Assembly (NCBI GenBank): GCA_964490875.1
Contig: CAZBEF010000001.1
Span: forward strand, 1 to 64,000
Source of the DNA: CAYYYG01 sp964490875
GTDB taxonomy: Bacteria > Patescibacteriota > Microgenomatia > UBA1406 > GWC2-37-13
Reading direction: 5' to 3'
DNA: 64,000 bases
The translations under genes were made by a program, and so were the position numbers. Shown here piece after piece: positions 8,426 to 16,751 of this stretch. How positions within the stretch are numbered: the first letter of the stretch is position 1; every line of letters starts with the position of its first letter. Under the pieces are notes generated by a model. It saw only the letters and a list, made by a program, of their open reading frames with translations. It ran no database searches and was not told where the DNA came from.

Positions 8426-11104
8426 TTATTGTTCTTTATTTATCATTTCCTCATATAGGTTAAATAAGTATGCAAGACGTTCTTCATCATTTGCAAATGG
8501 TTTTTTGCGATAAAGACTGTCCACAACATTATCTAATTCTTGATGAGCGAGTCGCAAATCATAGGGCATTTTGTCTGGATCGTACATTTGACTTAAAGTC
8601 TTTTCAGAGTGATTTTCTCTGGAATCTAGCACAGCAAGCACTTTTTCTTCAATCATACTATTCATTTCATCACTGATCGGCGGAACTGGAAAGTTATTAT
8701 AAACAATGGCTGACGAATAGCGAAAATCTGTCTTTAACCTTCCTGCAATTGCACGGGTCCATGTCATATGCATTCGTGACGAAATAAGACCAAAAATGTA
8801 CAACTTAGCATCATAAATTGCAAAACCAAGATCTGATATAACCGTATTTTTATCTAGATAACCAATAGGAATATACGTTCTTCGCTCAGAAGACACTCTG
8901 GGGACGATAATTGACGGTGTTGGTTTGTAGCTTATTTGTACAAAACGCCAAGGACGATTTGCATAATCTCTTGTACTTTTTGCATTACTGGCAGCTCTAT
9001 TCGTGGTTACTTTCTCAAGTCGTTGTTTAATGCCAGCAATTTTAATTGCTTGATCAGCTTGGCTGTCAGTGATCCATAAACAATATCTATCAAATCCCCG
9101 AATATACTCTGCGGCTCCCAAATAATGTTTTATGAATTGTTCAGCATTCGGTGAATCAGATACTAATTGCTCTCTTTCTTCAGGTGTTAGAATCAAATGA
9201 CCTCCATCTCTGGGCATAGATCCGAAAAGCATAGCGGGCAAACCAGAGATAGAATGTTCCTTACGCTCAACATAGATATCTGAACGACCATCTGTTAAAT
9301 AACCATTAATATTTTTTGCATTGATTTGTACACCGTTCGAATATAAGTATTTTGGTTTAGTTGATTTATTTCTAAGTCCAATTACTACAACCGTTACTCC
9401 TGCGTTATGTTTGGCATTGTTCTCCCACTTGAAGGAAGTGTAAGCAAAACCAATTTCTAAATTTAGCTCAAATATTTTAGGGAACATGAGGCTTACATGT
9501 TCACCTTGCGAAACAGAGTTTGTTGAAACAAATGCCAGTTGCGCTTGTGTACCAGCTATATACCTTGAGCCTTTAATAAACCATAATGCAATATAGTCTA
9601 AGTTTTTCGAGTATTCTTCTTCTTCGAATACATATTTAAAATCATCTTTTTGACTAACATTTTGTAATTTTGCGCCAACATAAGGTGGATTACCAATTAA
9701 ATAAATCTCTTCTCCATTGTTTGGACAAACATCCTGCCAACTAATACATGCTGCATTGCCGTGAATAATATTGCCAGCTTCCTTCAGAGGTATCAGAGGG
9801 ATTTCTATACCAAATTTTGCAGCAAACTCTATATTCATCTGATGCTTAGCGATCCAAAGTGACAGTACTGCAACTTCACATGCAAAATCATCAATTTCAA
9901 TTCCGTAGAAATTTTTGATATCAATACTTGATCCAAATAAAACCTGCTGGGTTCCTTTTGATAGTTCTCCCATTCGTTCTAAAATGGCATGCTCAAGCTT
10001 ACGAAGCTCTTTGTAAGCAATAATTAGAAAATTACCCGATCCACAAGCAGGGTCAAAAATTTTGATTTTACTTATTCTATCCAGTAAGCGTTTAAGTTTT
10101 TTCTTATCGTTATATGCCTCATCAAATTCTTCTTTCAGTTCATTTAAAAATAGCGGCTCAATAGTTTTCATTATGTTGGGGACACTAGTATAGTGTTGAC
10201 CCAAACCAGTTCTCTTACCCGGGCGCACAACTGCCTGGAACATACTCCCAAAAATATCAGGATTAATACCACTCCAATCTAGTTTGCTCGAGGATTCAAT
10301 TAGTAAATCTCTGGATTCTTTATTAAATTCGGGTATCAACGTTGATTCTCTAAAAAGTCGACCGTTCACATAAGGGAATTCTGAAAAATGACTTGGATAT
10401 TTTTCTTTTCTCTCATCATCAAGAGATTTAAATAAGTCAGTTAGGAATATACGCAAATCAGACCCATCTTTTTGAGTGTAAGATGCTATGGCATTCGTAA
10501 ATTGGTTTTTATTGAAGATGTTTACATCTTCTGAAAAAAAGCAGAATAACAAGCGAGTAAAGAAAGTATTGAGAGTATGCCAATCATTAGCGGTTCTATA
10601 ACCGTTATGCCTAACAAGTGAATCAAACAGTTTGGCCATTTTCTCAGCCGCTTTGACATCTGCATGATTTTCAGATATAAATTGGGCCTTTTCCATGCCT
10701 GCCCACGGCAAGAAAAAGGCATAGTGTTTATCAATATCACGTATCTTGATATCAAGCGATTCACCTGTTTTTGTGTCAACTGCGAGTAGATTTATGTAAT
10801 CTGTAACAATAATAAAACGTGTACTATAGCGAACAACTGTAGGGCTAGATTTGAGATCATCAATGACTACGTATAGATTCTCAGAGTTTGTATGAACTGA
10901 TGGCTTGAAATAAACAACATTCTTTTGAGCTACTTCATTATTAGGATTATCAGCGACGTTAAGCTGACCATTACGCAAACGAGTGATATTCCCTTCGGAA
11001 CGTCCATAAGCTGTAAGCAAATCAAATATGAAGTCTATATTATAAGAAGATTTGCCGCCAAGTGATTTAATGTTTTTTTCTATGTCTTTTAATGTTGTGC
11101 TCAT
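8426..11104 (-). CDS. MmeI-like N6-adenine DNA methyltransferase
   Basis: This 892-aa protein resembles the methyltransferase portion of the MmeI/class I SAM-dependent family. Domain order: an N-terminal region (1-130) with the typical 'RFIIVTDYINLLAVDTKTGE' and 'FFLPWAGMEKAQF' stretches, a helical linker, the SAM-binding motif FDPACGSGNF near residue 350, the catalytic NPPY near residue 471, then a target-recognition region to the end. In true MmeI the N-terminus carries a D..ExK nuclease; I see no such motif here, so this protein probably only methylates (and recognises) DNA, leaving cleavage to partners. It is followed after 1 nt by the helicase. The preceding HTH gene may control the operon. 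Confidence 0.88.
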   Translation of the reverse strand: MSTTLKDIEKNIKSLGGKSSYNIDFIFDLLTAYGRSEGNITRLRNGQLNVADNPNNEVAQKNVVYFKPSVHTNSENLYVVIDDLKSSPTVVRYSTRFIIVTDYINLLAVDTKTGESLDIKIRDIDKHYAFFLPWAGMEKAQFISENHADVKAAEKMAKLFDSLVRHNGYRTANDWHTLNTFFTRLLFCFFSEDVNIFNKNQFTNAIASYTQKDGSDLRIFLTDLFKSLDDERKEKYPSHFSEFPYVNGRLFRESTLIPEFNKESRDLLIESSSKLDWSGINPDIFGSMFQAVVRPGKRTGLGQHYTSVPNIMKTIEPLFLNELKEEFDEAYNDKKKLKRLLDRISKIKIFDPACGSGNFLIIAYKELRKLEHAILERMGELSKGTQQVLFGSSIDIKNFYGIEIDDFACEVAVLSLWIAKHQMNIEFAAKFGIEIPLIPLKEAGNIIHGNAACISWQDVCPNNGEEIYLIGNPPYVGAKLQNVSQKDDFKYVFEEEEYSKNLDYIALWFIKGSRYIAGTQAQLAFVSTNSVSQGEHVSLMFPKIFELNLEIGFAYTSFKWENNAKHNAGVTVVVIGLRNKSTKPKYLYSNGVQINAKNINGYLTDGRSDIYVERKEHSISGLPAMLFGSMPRDGGHLILTPEEREQLVSDSPNAEQFIKHYLGAAEYIRGFDRYCLWITDSQADQAIKIAGIKQRLEKVTTNRAASNAKSTRDYANRPWRFVQISYKPTPSIIVPRVSSERRTYIPIGYLDKNTVISDLGFAIYDAKLYIFGLISSRMHMTWTRAIAGRLKTDFRYSSAIVYNNFPVPPISDEMNSMIEEKVLAVLDSRENHSEKTLSQMYDPDKMPYDLRLAHQELDNVVDSLYRKKPFANDEERLAYLFNLYEEMINKEQ

Positions 11105-11149
11105 AATATATTCAAAGAAAAATTTGATGACATCAGACTGTTTGTCATA

Positions 11150-11335
11150 CTATTTTTGCTTAATAAATCTAGCGAGATCCTCTTTTTTATATCGCCTGAT
11201 ACGCTTCTCGCCAATTCTAACTGCCACCAGAATTCCTTTTTTATCCCACTGACGAAGGGTATTAGGATGTACCTTAAGTACTTCACAAGCTTCTCTTAAA
11301 GTAACCAACGCTGGAATATCAGTTTCTTTTTTCAT
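11150..11335 (-). CDS. Small MerR/excisionase-type helix-turn-helix protein
   Basis: The 61-aa protein is a single HTH_17-like domain: 'LVTLREACEVLKVHPNTLRQWDKKGILVAVRIGEKRIRRYKKEDLARFI' has the helix-turn-helix followed by the wing typical of excisionase/MerR DNA-binding domains. It is the first gene of the leftward array, 45 nt before the methyltransferase, and therefore may be a controller of the restriction operon; alternatively it is an excisionase of the integrated element. Upstream on its strand there is a TTGACG -35-like element near 11380. Confidence 0.8.
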   Translation of the reverse strand: MKKETDIPALVTLREACEVLKVHPNTLRQWDKKGILVAVRIGEKRIRRYKKEDLARFIKQK

Positions 11336-11395
11336 TGCGAGTTTATATACCTTTTGATAACATTATTGTACTAAACCACACTCGTCAACACAATT
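11336..11395. promoter_or_regulatory. Divergent promoter region between the defence array and the phage module
   Basis: This 60-bp gap separates two divergent genes. On the minus strand TTGACG is followed at 13-17 nt by TACAAT/TAATGT alternatives; on the plus strand TTGATA precedes an A/T-rich stretch. Both operons therefore probably start here, and one repressor could control both. Confidence 0.45.
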
Positions 11396-12136
11396 ATGGC
11401 AGGTAAAAACAATCAACTTCAAATTGCAGATCGCAAAACCAGGCAGAAAACTAAATTGTTGGCAGAACAGCCAAAATTCAAGAGTGAAATAAAGAGACTT
11501 CGAAAAAAGTGGAATATTCCTGAAGATGGATTCCAAGACTATGAAGAATTCAACAGCTGGGAGACTGCATTTAATGAACAGAATAGAGTTTATCAGCAGG
11601 TCAAATACCCTGAATTTATAACAAAGTTTAAAAAAGAACCGGACTATGGCGAAAGACTAAAGGAATTTAATAAGAAAGCTCCAAATAACGAACTTCAGAG
11701 CGATCTCGCAATACTAATAAAAACGCAAAAACTATCGCCTTTATGGATTCAAGGACTCAGAGGATATCTTCTACGGAACTTTATGCCTATTCCAGCAGGA
11801 TTGATTGTAGAAATAAGTACAGATCCGATTACCGATTCACCTATTTTAAAATTAGTGCTTCAGGAAGATACAACAATTAAGGATATTCAATCTGCTTGGA
11901 GAGAGATTAGCGAGTATCAAAAGAAACTTCCATATTGGAGAAAAAAGAAATCTCAACCAATGCCATATTTTGAAAGAAACAAAAGAGCATACGAATTGAA
12001 ACAAGCTGGGAAAAGTTATAAAGAAATTGCAGAAATACTCACGAAAGAATTAAAAACAGAATACGATTACACACAAATTTTAGACTTTATCCAATCTCAC
12101 GAAAAGCAGATTGGGAAAACGACGGACGAATCGTAA
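11396..12136 (+). CDS. Unrecognised phage-module protein with C-terminal HTH
   Basis: No family is recognised. The 246-aa protein is basic and charged, with no membrane segment. The C-terminal 50 residues include 'AYELKQAGKSYKEIAEILTKEL', a probable helix-turn-helix of the type found in terminase-associated and recombinase proteins. It is the first gene of the rightward module and precedes the ParB-methyltransferase by about 50 nt. A DNA-binding role in packaging or module regulation is inferred from position and the HTH-like segment. Confidence 0.5.
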   Translation: MAGKNNQLQIADRKTRQKTKLLAEQPKFKSEIKRLRKKWNIPEDGFQDYEEFNSWETAFNEQNRVYQQVKYPEFITKFKKEPDYGERLKEFNKKAPNNELQSDLAILIKTQKLSPLWIQGLRGYLLRNFMPIPAGLIVEISTDPITDSPILKLVLQEDTTIKDIQSAWREISEYQKKLPYWRKKKSQPMPYFERNKRAYELKQAGKSYKEIAEILTKELKTEYDYTQILDFIQSHEKQIGKTTDES

Positions 12137-12184
12137 CCTTTGAATCCTTATACACTTCTTTGAGTTTTGGCTATTCTTTTAAAT

Positions 12185-13516
12185 ATGAATACGCCAATAC
12201 AAACAGTTGAAGTTGATATTAATGATTTAAGCCCAGCAGACTACAATCCTCGAAAACATGATGAAGTTGCTACTGAGCAACTCAAGCAAAGCATATTACG
12301 CTTTGGCTTTGTTGATCCAGTAATCGTGAACACTGCTACTTCTCGCAAAAACATTATTATTGGTGGACACTTTAGATGGGAAGTAGCTAAAGGACTTGGC
12401 TATGAGACAGTTCCAGTAGTCTATGTTGATATTCCTGATCTTCAAAAGGAAAAAGAACTTAACCTTCGTCTAAATAAAAACACGGGAGAGTTTGATTGGG
12501 ATCTTCTTGCAAAGTTTGATGAATCATTTCTATCCGAAGTTGGTTTTTCGACAGACGAACTTGATGACATTTTCAAACTAGATATATCTCCTGAAGAATT
12601 TAATTTAGAAAAGGAACTACAAAAGTTAAACATCCAAAAGATTAATACTCAAAAAGGTGACGTATATGCTTTAGGCGAAAGTCGACTGATGTGTGGTGAC
12701 TCAACTATCGAAGAAGATTTTTTGAAACTCATGAATGACGAGAAGGCTGATATGTGTATGACAGATCCACCATACATTTTGGATTACCTGCATGGCAAAA
12801 AGAAAAAAGGTAAAGCTGTCACAGGATTTGGTGCGAAGAGAGATAGACGCTATCTTGAAACAGACTCTCTTCCTCCTGATTTCACTGAAAAATGGATGAG
12901 CAATATAAACAAGATTCAAAAAGAATATTTCAGCATTATTGTTTACGAGAATTGGAAAAACTTAAGAACTATCTGGGGTGAGATGGAAAAGTATTGGAAA
13001 GTAAAAAACATGATTGTTTGGCATTTACCTAACAGACATCAAGGATTTTCCGCTAAATATAAATTCTTTTCAAAACACGATATCGCCATGGTAGGTGCAT
13101 CACCCGATAAAGACATTCCCTTCAATCTGGAGGAAGAAGTTGATGGGCTCCAAGAAGAATACGAAACAGCTCTCTACGCAATTGCTGGAAAACCACATTG
13201 GGAAGGATACCAAAAAGGAAAGAAAAACCAGCCAACTGACTTTATTGAATATGTTGCCTCCGACGAAAAACATTCAGGACAAGGCGTAATCTTTGGAACA
13301 AAACCGATTGAGATCCTCATTCCCTATATAAAGATGTTAACAAAACGTGGTGATTTAGTAGTAGAACCATTCTCTGGAAGCGGAAGTACATTGATAGCTT
13401 CAACCAAGATGAAGCGTCGCTGTTATGGCATGGAAAAATCTCCCGTGTATACGGAAGTCATTATCAAGCGTTGGGAAAAGTTAACAGGATTGAAAGCAGA
13501 AAAAATTCATGGATAA
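12185..13516 (+). CDS. ParB-like domain fused to a DNA methyltransferase
   Basis: The first 100 residues form a ParB N-terminal nuclease-like fold ('INDLSPADYNPRKHDE', 'IIIGGHFRWEVAKGLG'), followed by an N4/N6 DNA methyltransferase in the motif order DPPY (target end, near residue 194) then FSGSGST (SAM site, near residue 397), i.e. a beta-class circular order. Such fusions are common in phages and prophage-like elements, where they modify element DNA to evade restriction. I chose the ATG at 12185; an in-frame TTG at 12167 would add six residues (MAILLN). The 3' end overlaps the small terminase gene by 8 nt, so this methyltransferase belongs to the packaging module rather than the restriction island. 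Confidence 0.88.
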   Translation: MNTPIQTVEVDINDLSPADYNPRKHDEVATEQLKQSILRFGFVDPVIVNTATSRKNIIIGGHFRWEVAKGLGYETVPVVYVDIPDLQKEKELNLRLNKNTGEFDWDLLAKFDESFLSEVGFSTDELDDIFKLDISPEEFNLEKELQKLNIQKINTQKGDVYALGESRLMCGDSTIEEDFLKLMNDEKADMCMTDPPYILDYLHGKKKKGKAVTGFGAKRDRRYLETDSLPPDFTEKWMSNINKIQKEYFSIIVYENWKNLRTIWGEMEKYWKVKNMIVWHLPNRHQGFSAKYKFFSKHDIAMVGASPDKDIPFNLEEEVDGLQEEYETALYAIAGKPHWEGYQKGKKNQPTDFIEYVASDEKHSGQGVIFGTKPIEILIPYIKMLTKRGDLVVEPFSGSGSTLIASTKMKRRCYGMEKSPVYTEVIIKRWEKLTGLKAEKIHG

Positions 13517-13934
13517 AACAATTGAGAAAAGACAGTCTAAAAATAAAGAACAATTACTGGAGATACTAAAGAAGACTCCGATTGTTCAAATTGCGTGTGA
13601 GAAAGCAGGAGTTGGTCGTGCCACCTATTACCGATGGCGTAAAGAGGATACAGAATTCGCAGAACAATCAGACCAAGCTCTTCTAGATGGAAGTCTGTTA
13701 GTCAACGACATGGCTGAGTCACAACTCATGAGTGCAATTAAAGATAAAAACATGACCGCTATCATCTTTTGGCTAAAACATCATCATTCCGCTTATTTAA
13801 CTAAAGTTGAAATTACTTCTGCGAATAAGGCTGAAGACACCTTGAAACCAGAGCAACAGGATGATGTCAAAAAAGCTTTGGTAATGGCAGGCATTCTACC
13901 AGCAGAAGAAAGAACTAAAGAATCTAATGGATGA
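13509..13934 (+). CDS. Terminase small-subunit-like HTH protein
   Basis: The 141-aa protein opens with a helix-turn-helix ('TPIVQIACEKAGVGRATYYRWRKEDTEFAEQ') similar to phBC6A51-type small terminase proteins, followed by helices that could oligomerise. Small terminases recognise the packaging site and load the large subunit. It overlaps the methyltransferase upstream by 8 nt and the large terminase downstream by 8 nt, a packing typical of terS-terL. Assignment rests on the HTH and this position. Confidence 0.7.
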   Translation: MDKTIEKRQSKNKEQLLEILKKTPIVQIACEKAGVGRATYYRWRKEDTEFAEQSDQALLDGSLLVNDMAESQLMSAIKDKNMTAIIFWLKHHHSAYLTKVEITSANKAEDTLKPEQQDDVKKALVMAGILPAEERTKESNG

Positions 13935-15465
13935 AAAACTATTACAACAACTTTTTACCGACAGAAAGTTTCGTAGACACTCAACCCACTTGAGTCACTA
14001 TCTCTTTTTCCATTTATACTTTCGTGATTACGTTAAGTATCCAACGGCCAAGTTTCATCGAACAATTTTTCGAGCAACTGAAAAAGAGAATCTTAAAGAA
14101 CTTTTCATCATGGCCTTTCGTGGATCAGCGAAATCTACGATTATCAGCATGTCCTATCCAATCTGGGCGATTGTTGGTTCGCAGCAGAAAAAGTTCATAA
14201 TTATCATTAGTCAAACGCAAAGCCAAAGTAGAATTCTTTTAAATAATATCCGACGAGAGCTCGACTCCAATGAGTTACTTATCAATGATTTTGGACCATT
14301 TAACACAGGTTCACTCGAATGGAGTTCTACAACTTTAGACATTCCTCAATACGGTGCTCGTATTCTTTGTGCTTCGACTGGTGAAAGTATTCGCGGATTA
14401 CGTCATGGCTCATCTCGCCCTGACTTAATTATTCTTGATGATGTTGAGGATAAAGCGTCAGTCAAAACCTTTGATGGTCGGGACAAAATCTATCAATGGT
14501 TTACTAACGAGGTTCTTCCACTTGGTGATTTAGGTACGAGACTGGCTGTTGTTGGCAATAGATTACACGACGACTCATTGATGATGAAGCTTAAGGAATA
14601 TGATGACAATGTTGATATAGCAAGTGCATTTTTAGAGTTTCCACTTATTGATCAAGGTGGACTTGGTGAAATTCTATGGCCGGAAAAATTTACACCCCAA
14701 GCAATAGAAGACTTAAAACGTAGCATGTTAAGCTCAAAGGCTTTCGACCAAGAGTACTTACTATTAAGTGTTCCAGATGATGAACAGGTAATTCGGAGAG
14801 AATGGATACGTACCTATCACGAACTTCTTCCCAATAGGAATGTGCCTCAACCTCGTATGATTTTAATTGCTATTGATCTAGCTATTAAAAAAGGTGATGG
14901 TAGAGATTTCACAGCACTCGTCCCGATGTATGTTACGGGTTATGACAAAAATCTTCAGACATATGTTCTTCCTTACATAGTGAATAAACAATTAGATTTT
15001 CCAGAAACTGTAACAGAAGTTCTGAAACTAAATGCAAAATTACAAAGTATGTTTAAAATCCCTCCTAAAATCTATGTAGAAAGCGTTGGATATCAAGACG
15101 CTCTTGTACAACACTTATTTCAAGTTAATAAGTTAGTCGCTGAACCAATTGGTGTTGGGCGTTTAAGTAAACCTGAACGGTTGAATATTGTGTCTCCTTA
15201 TGTTCAGGCAGGTAAAGTTTTCTTTTTCGAGTCTGGAATGGAAGGATTAATTAATCAGTTACTGAACATTTACTCAACAAAACATGATGATATGGCCGAC
15301 GCATTTACTCTTGGACTAGGCAAAATTATAGAAAGTGATCGACCTCATTATGAATGGACTGCTCCAGTAGAAGAAAGGCCAAGATACGAACGTGATCCAT
15401 TTACAGGAGAGTATAGAGATATGAATAAATCAATAACGGCTGGAATGTTGGATATGGTGTTTTAA
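13927..15465 (+). CDS. Phage terminase large subunit
   Basis: Packaging ATPase-nuclease of 512 aa. The ATPase half has Walker A FRGSAKST (64-71) and Walker B LIILDD (D171, D172 followed by E174). The nuclease half shows the RNase H-like acidic residues: 'IAIDLAIKKGDGRD' near residue 318, 'YVESVG' near 386 and 'HDDMADAFTLGLG' near 457. The reading frame is full length, so the protein is probably functional. Unusually, no portal, protease, capsid or tail gene follows: the next genes are a repressor, a small unknown, a DUF4352 protein and a recombinase. This fits a packaging-parasite satellite or a decayed prophage. Confidence 0.93.
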   Translation: MDEKLLQQLFTDRKFRRHSTHLSHYLFFHLYFRDYVKYPTAKFHRTIFRATEKENLKELFIMAFRGSAKSTIISMSYPIWAIVGSQQKKFIIIISQTQSQSRILLNNIRRELDSNELLINDFGPFNTGSLEWSSTTLDIPQYGARILCASTGESIRGLRHGSSRPDLIILDDVEDKASVKTFDGRDKIYQWFTNEVLPLGDLGTRLAVVGNRLHDDSLMMKLKEYDDNVDIASAFLEFPLIDQGGLGEILWPEKFTPQAIEDLKRSMLSSKAFDQEYLLLSVPDDEQVIRREWIRTYHELLPNRNVPQPRMILIAIDLAIKKGDGRDFTALVPMYVTGYDKNLQTYVLPYIVNKQLDFPETVTEVLKLNAKLQSMFKIPPKIYVESVGYQDALVQHLFQVNKLVAEPIGVGRLSKPERLNIVSPYVQAGKVFFFESGMEGLINQLLNIYSTKHDDMADAFTLGLGKIIESDRPHYEWTAPVEERPRYERDPFTGEYRDMNKSITAGMLDMVF

Positions 15466-15480
15466 ATAAATGATTAGTGA

Positions 15481-15525
15481 TACTTAGCAGTAAATACCCC
15501 TGTATTCAAGGCTAGTTGCTAAGTA
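15481..15525. promoter_or_regulatory. Inverted repeat TACTTAGCA ... TGCTAAGTA, likely repressor operator
   Basis: TACTTAGCA at 15481-15489 and TGCTAAGTA at 15517-15525 are exact reverse complements, enclosing a second hairpin (AATAC-CCCT-GTATT, 15493-15506). The structure lies between the terminase stop and the XRE gene start at 15569, a natural position for an autoregulatory operator or a terminator. Confidence 0.5.
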
Positions 15526-15568
15526 AGGCTTAGTGGAGTAAAGCTCTGGCATTTTGGACAATGTATGT

Positions 15569-15784
15569 ATGCGAAAAAATGCCAAGCTCCCAAAAGTTCT
15601 GGGAAAGAAAATCCAGAAGAGGAGAAAAGAATTAGATCTTACTCAAGAAGACGTAGCTGATAAAGTCGGTATTAGTCGTGCATACATGGGTTACATTGAA
15701 CAAGGCAGATATGCACCTTCTCTTGAAGTATTGGAAAAAGTGGCAAAAGCACTCAAATCTCCTATTAGTGACTTCTTTAAATAG
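15569..15784 (+). CDS. XRE-family HTH transcriptional regulator
   Basis: A 71-aa single-domain HTH_3 protein: 'LGKKIQKRRKELDLTQEDVADKVGISRAYMGYIEQGRYAPSLEVLEKVAKAL' is a textbook Cro/C1-type helix-turn-helix. It probably represses genes of the integrated element. The ATG at 15569 is preferred over an upstream in-frame TTG at 15554 that would add five residues. Repeated CTTAGCA half-sites before and after the gene are candidate targets. Confidence 0.88.
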   Translation: MRKNAKLPKVLGKKIQKRRKELDLTQEDVADKVGISRAYMGYIEQGRYAPSLEVLEKVAKALKSPISDFFK

Positions 15785-15835
15785 CATCTCTTTTGCTGGC
15801 TAGACTTTTAAAACCTTAGCGGTACCTTTGCCTTG

Positions 15836-16030
15836 ATGAAAGGCAAAACGCAAAAAGAAAAGTCATTGGTACTTTTCATAAGAGCAGAAAAATATTTCTA
15901 TAAGTATCTTCTCACGCACGATAAAGTTTATATCGATAGGTTTTTCTCCACCACAAAGAGGCTAAAACGGTTAATTGACATGCTTGAGGTGACTGCTAAG
16001 AAATACTTAGCAATTAAGCACAAAAGCTGA
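15836..16030 (+). CDS. Small basic helical protein, unknown
   Basis: A 64-aa Lys-rich protein with predicted helices and no recognised domain. An in-frame TTG three bases upstream is an alternative start. It follows an 11-nt sequence (AGCGGTACCTT) that also precedes the recombinase gene. The last codons overlap a TGCTAAG...CTTAGCA palindrome. It may be a small element-encoded regulator; nothing in the sequence proves it. Confidence 0.4.
   Translation: MKGKTQKEKSLVLFIRAEKYFYKYLLTHDKVYIDRFFSTTKRLKRLIDMLEVTAKKYLAIKHKS
15994..16012. promoter_or_regulatory. TGCTAAG-N5-CTTAGCA palindrome
   Basis: Perfect 7-bp inverted repeat with a 5-nt centre, sharing the CTTAGCA half-site with 15481-15525. A weaker copy, GCTAA-N7-TTAGC, is at 16041-16057, just after TATAAT at 16031-16036. 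Together they suggest XRE-repressor control of the DUF4352 gene promoter. Confidence 0.45.
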
Positions 16031-16086
16031 TATAATCTATGCTAAGCTAGAGTTAGCATTTAGCCATAAAAAGGAGGTGAGAAAAT

Positions 16087-16635
16087 ATGAAGAAATTACT
16101 TAAATGGGGTGGAATCGCTTTGTTAGTCTTTATAGTAATTGGTGTTATTGGAAGCATGGGAAGTGATAGTAAAAAGGTAGGATCAAATTCTGGTTCGACT
16201 GAAACTTCCAATACAGCAAAACAACCCACACAAGAAACGTACAAGATTGGCGACAAAGTACAGATGGGAGATGTTATCCTCACGGTTAACAAGGTAGAGA
16301 CTTCTCAAGGAGCTCAATACACAAAACCATCAGAGGGAAACCAATGGGTAGATGTAAATATGACCATTGAGAATACAGGTTCAAGCCAACAGTACATTAC
16401 CACCATGGGACAAATGTTTGTTATAGACGCAGATAACAATCAATACCAAGTGGCAGTAACTGGAAAAAGACTTGCAAACGCTGGTTCTCTAGGAATGGAT
16501 GGAGCTTTAGTCGCTAAAGCTAAGAAAACAGATTGGGTAGGATTTGAAGTACCAAAGACATCAAAAGGTCTGAAGTTTCAATATAATGCCAGCTTTTTTA
16601 GCAATAAAAACATCCTCGTAGATCTTGGAATGTAA
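16087..16635 (+). CDS. DUF4352 domain protein, membrane-anchored
   Basis: The 182-aa protein has a basic start, one hydrophobic segment (about residues 10-24), a low-complexity Ser/Thr/Asn linker, and a DUF4352 (Telomeric repeat-binding-factor-2-like beta-sandwich) domain from about residue 55: 'GDVILTVNKVETSQGAQYTKPSEGNQWVDVNMTIENTGSS' is the typical opening. It is expected to be exposed outside the membrane. It has the only strong Shine-Dalgarno in the window (AAGGAGGTGA, 16071-16080), unlike the chromosomal genes, which supports foreign origin. Possible role is surface modification of the host cell by the element (immunity or exclusion), unproven. Confidence 0.8.
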   Translation: MKKLLKWGGIALLVFIVIGVIGSMGSDSKKVGSNSGSTETSNTAKQPTQETYKIGDKVQMGDVILTVNKVETSQGAQYTKPSEGNQWVDVNMTIENTGSSQQYITTMGQMFVIDADNNQYQVAVTGKRLANAGSLGMDGALVAKAKKTDWVGFEVPKTSKGLKFQYNASFFSNKNILVDLGM

Positions 16636-16658
16636 TTATTGCTATCTAAAGACGAAAA

Positions 16659-16686
16659 GTGCCTGAATAACATCGGGCATTTTTTG
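16659..16686 (+). terminator. Rho-independent terminator after the DUF4352 gene
   Basis: TGCCTG pairs with CGGGCA across an 8-nt loop and is followed immediately by six T residues. Confidence 0.75.
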
Positions 16687-16751
16687 TGGTGTTTTATATA
16701 GTATCTTGAGCCTGGACTTCCTCGAGATACAGCGGTACCTTGACCACTGAA

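Noticed and set aside
191..11104. BREX, DISARM or type III restriction locus
   Set aside because: No BrxC/PglZ, no DUF1998 or PLD protein and no Res/Mod pair is present; only generic methyltransferase-helicase similarity remains.
11101..11286. Second small gene overlapping the HTH gene
   Set aside because: It is another frame of the same strand; the HTH frame has clear domain sequence.
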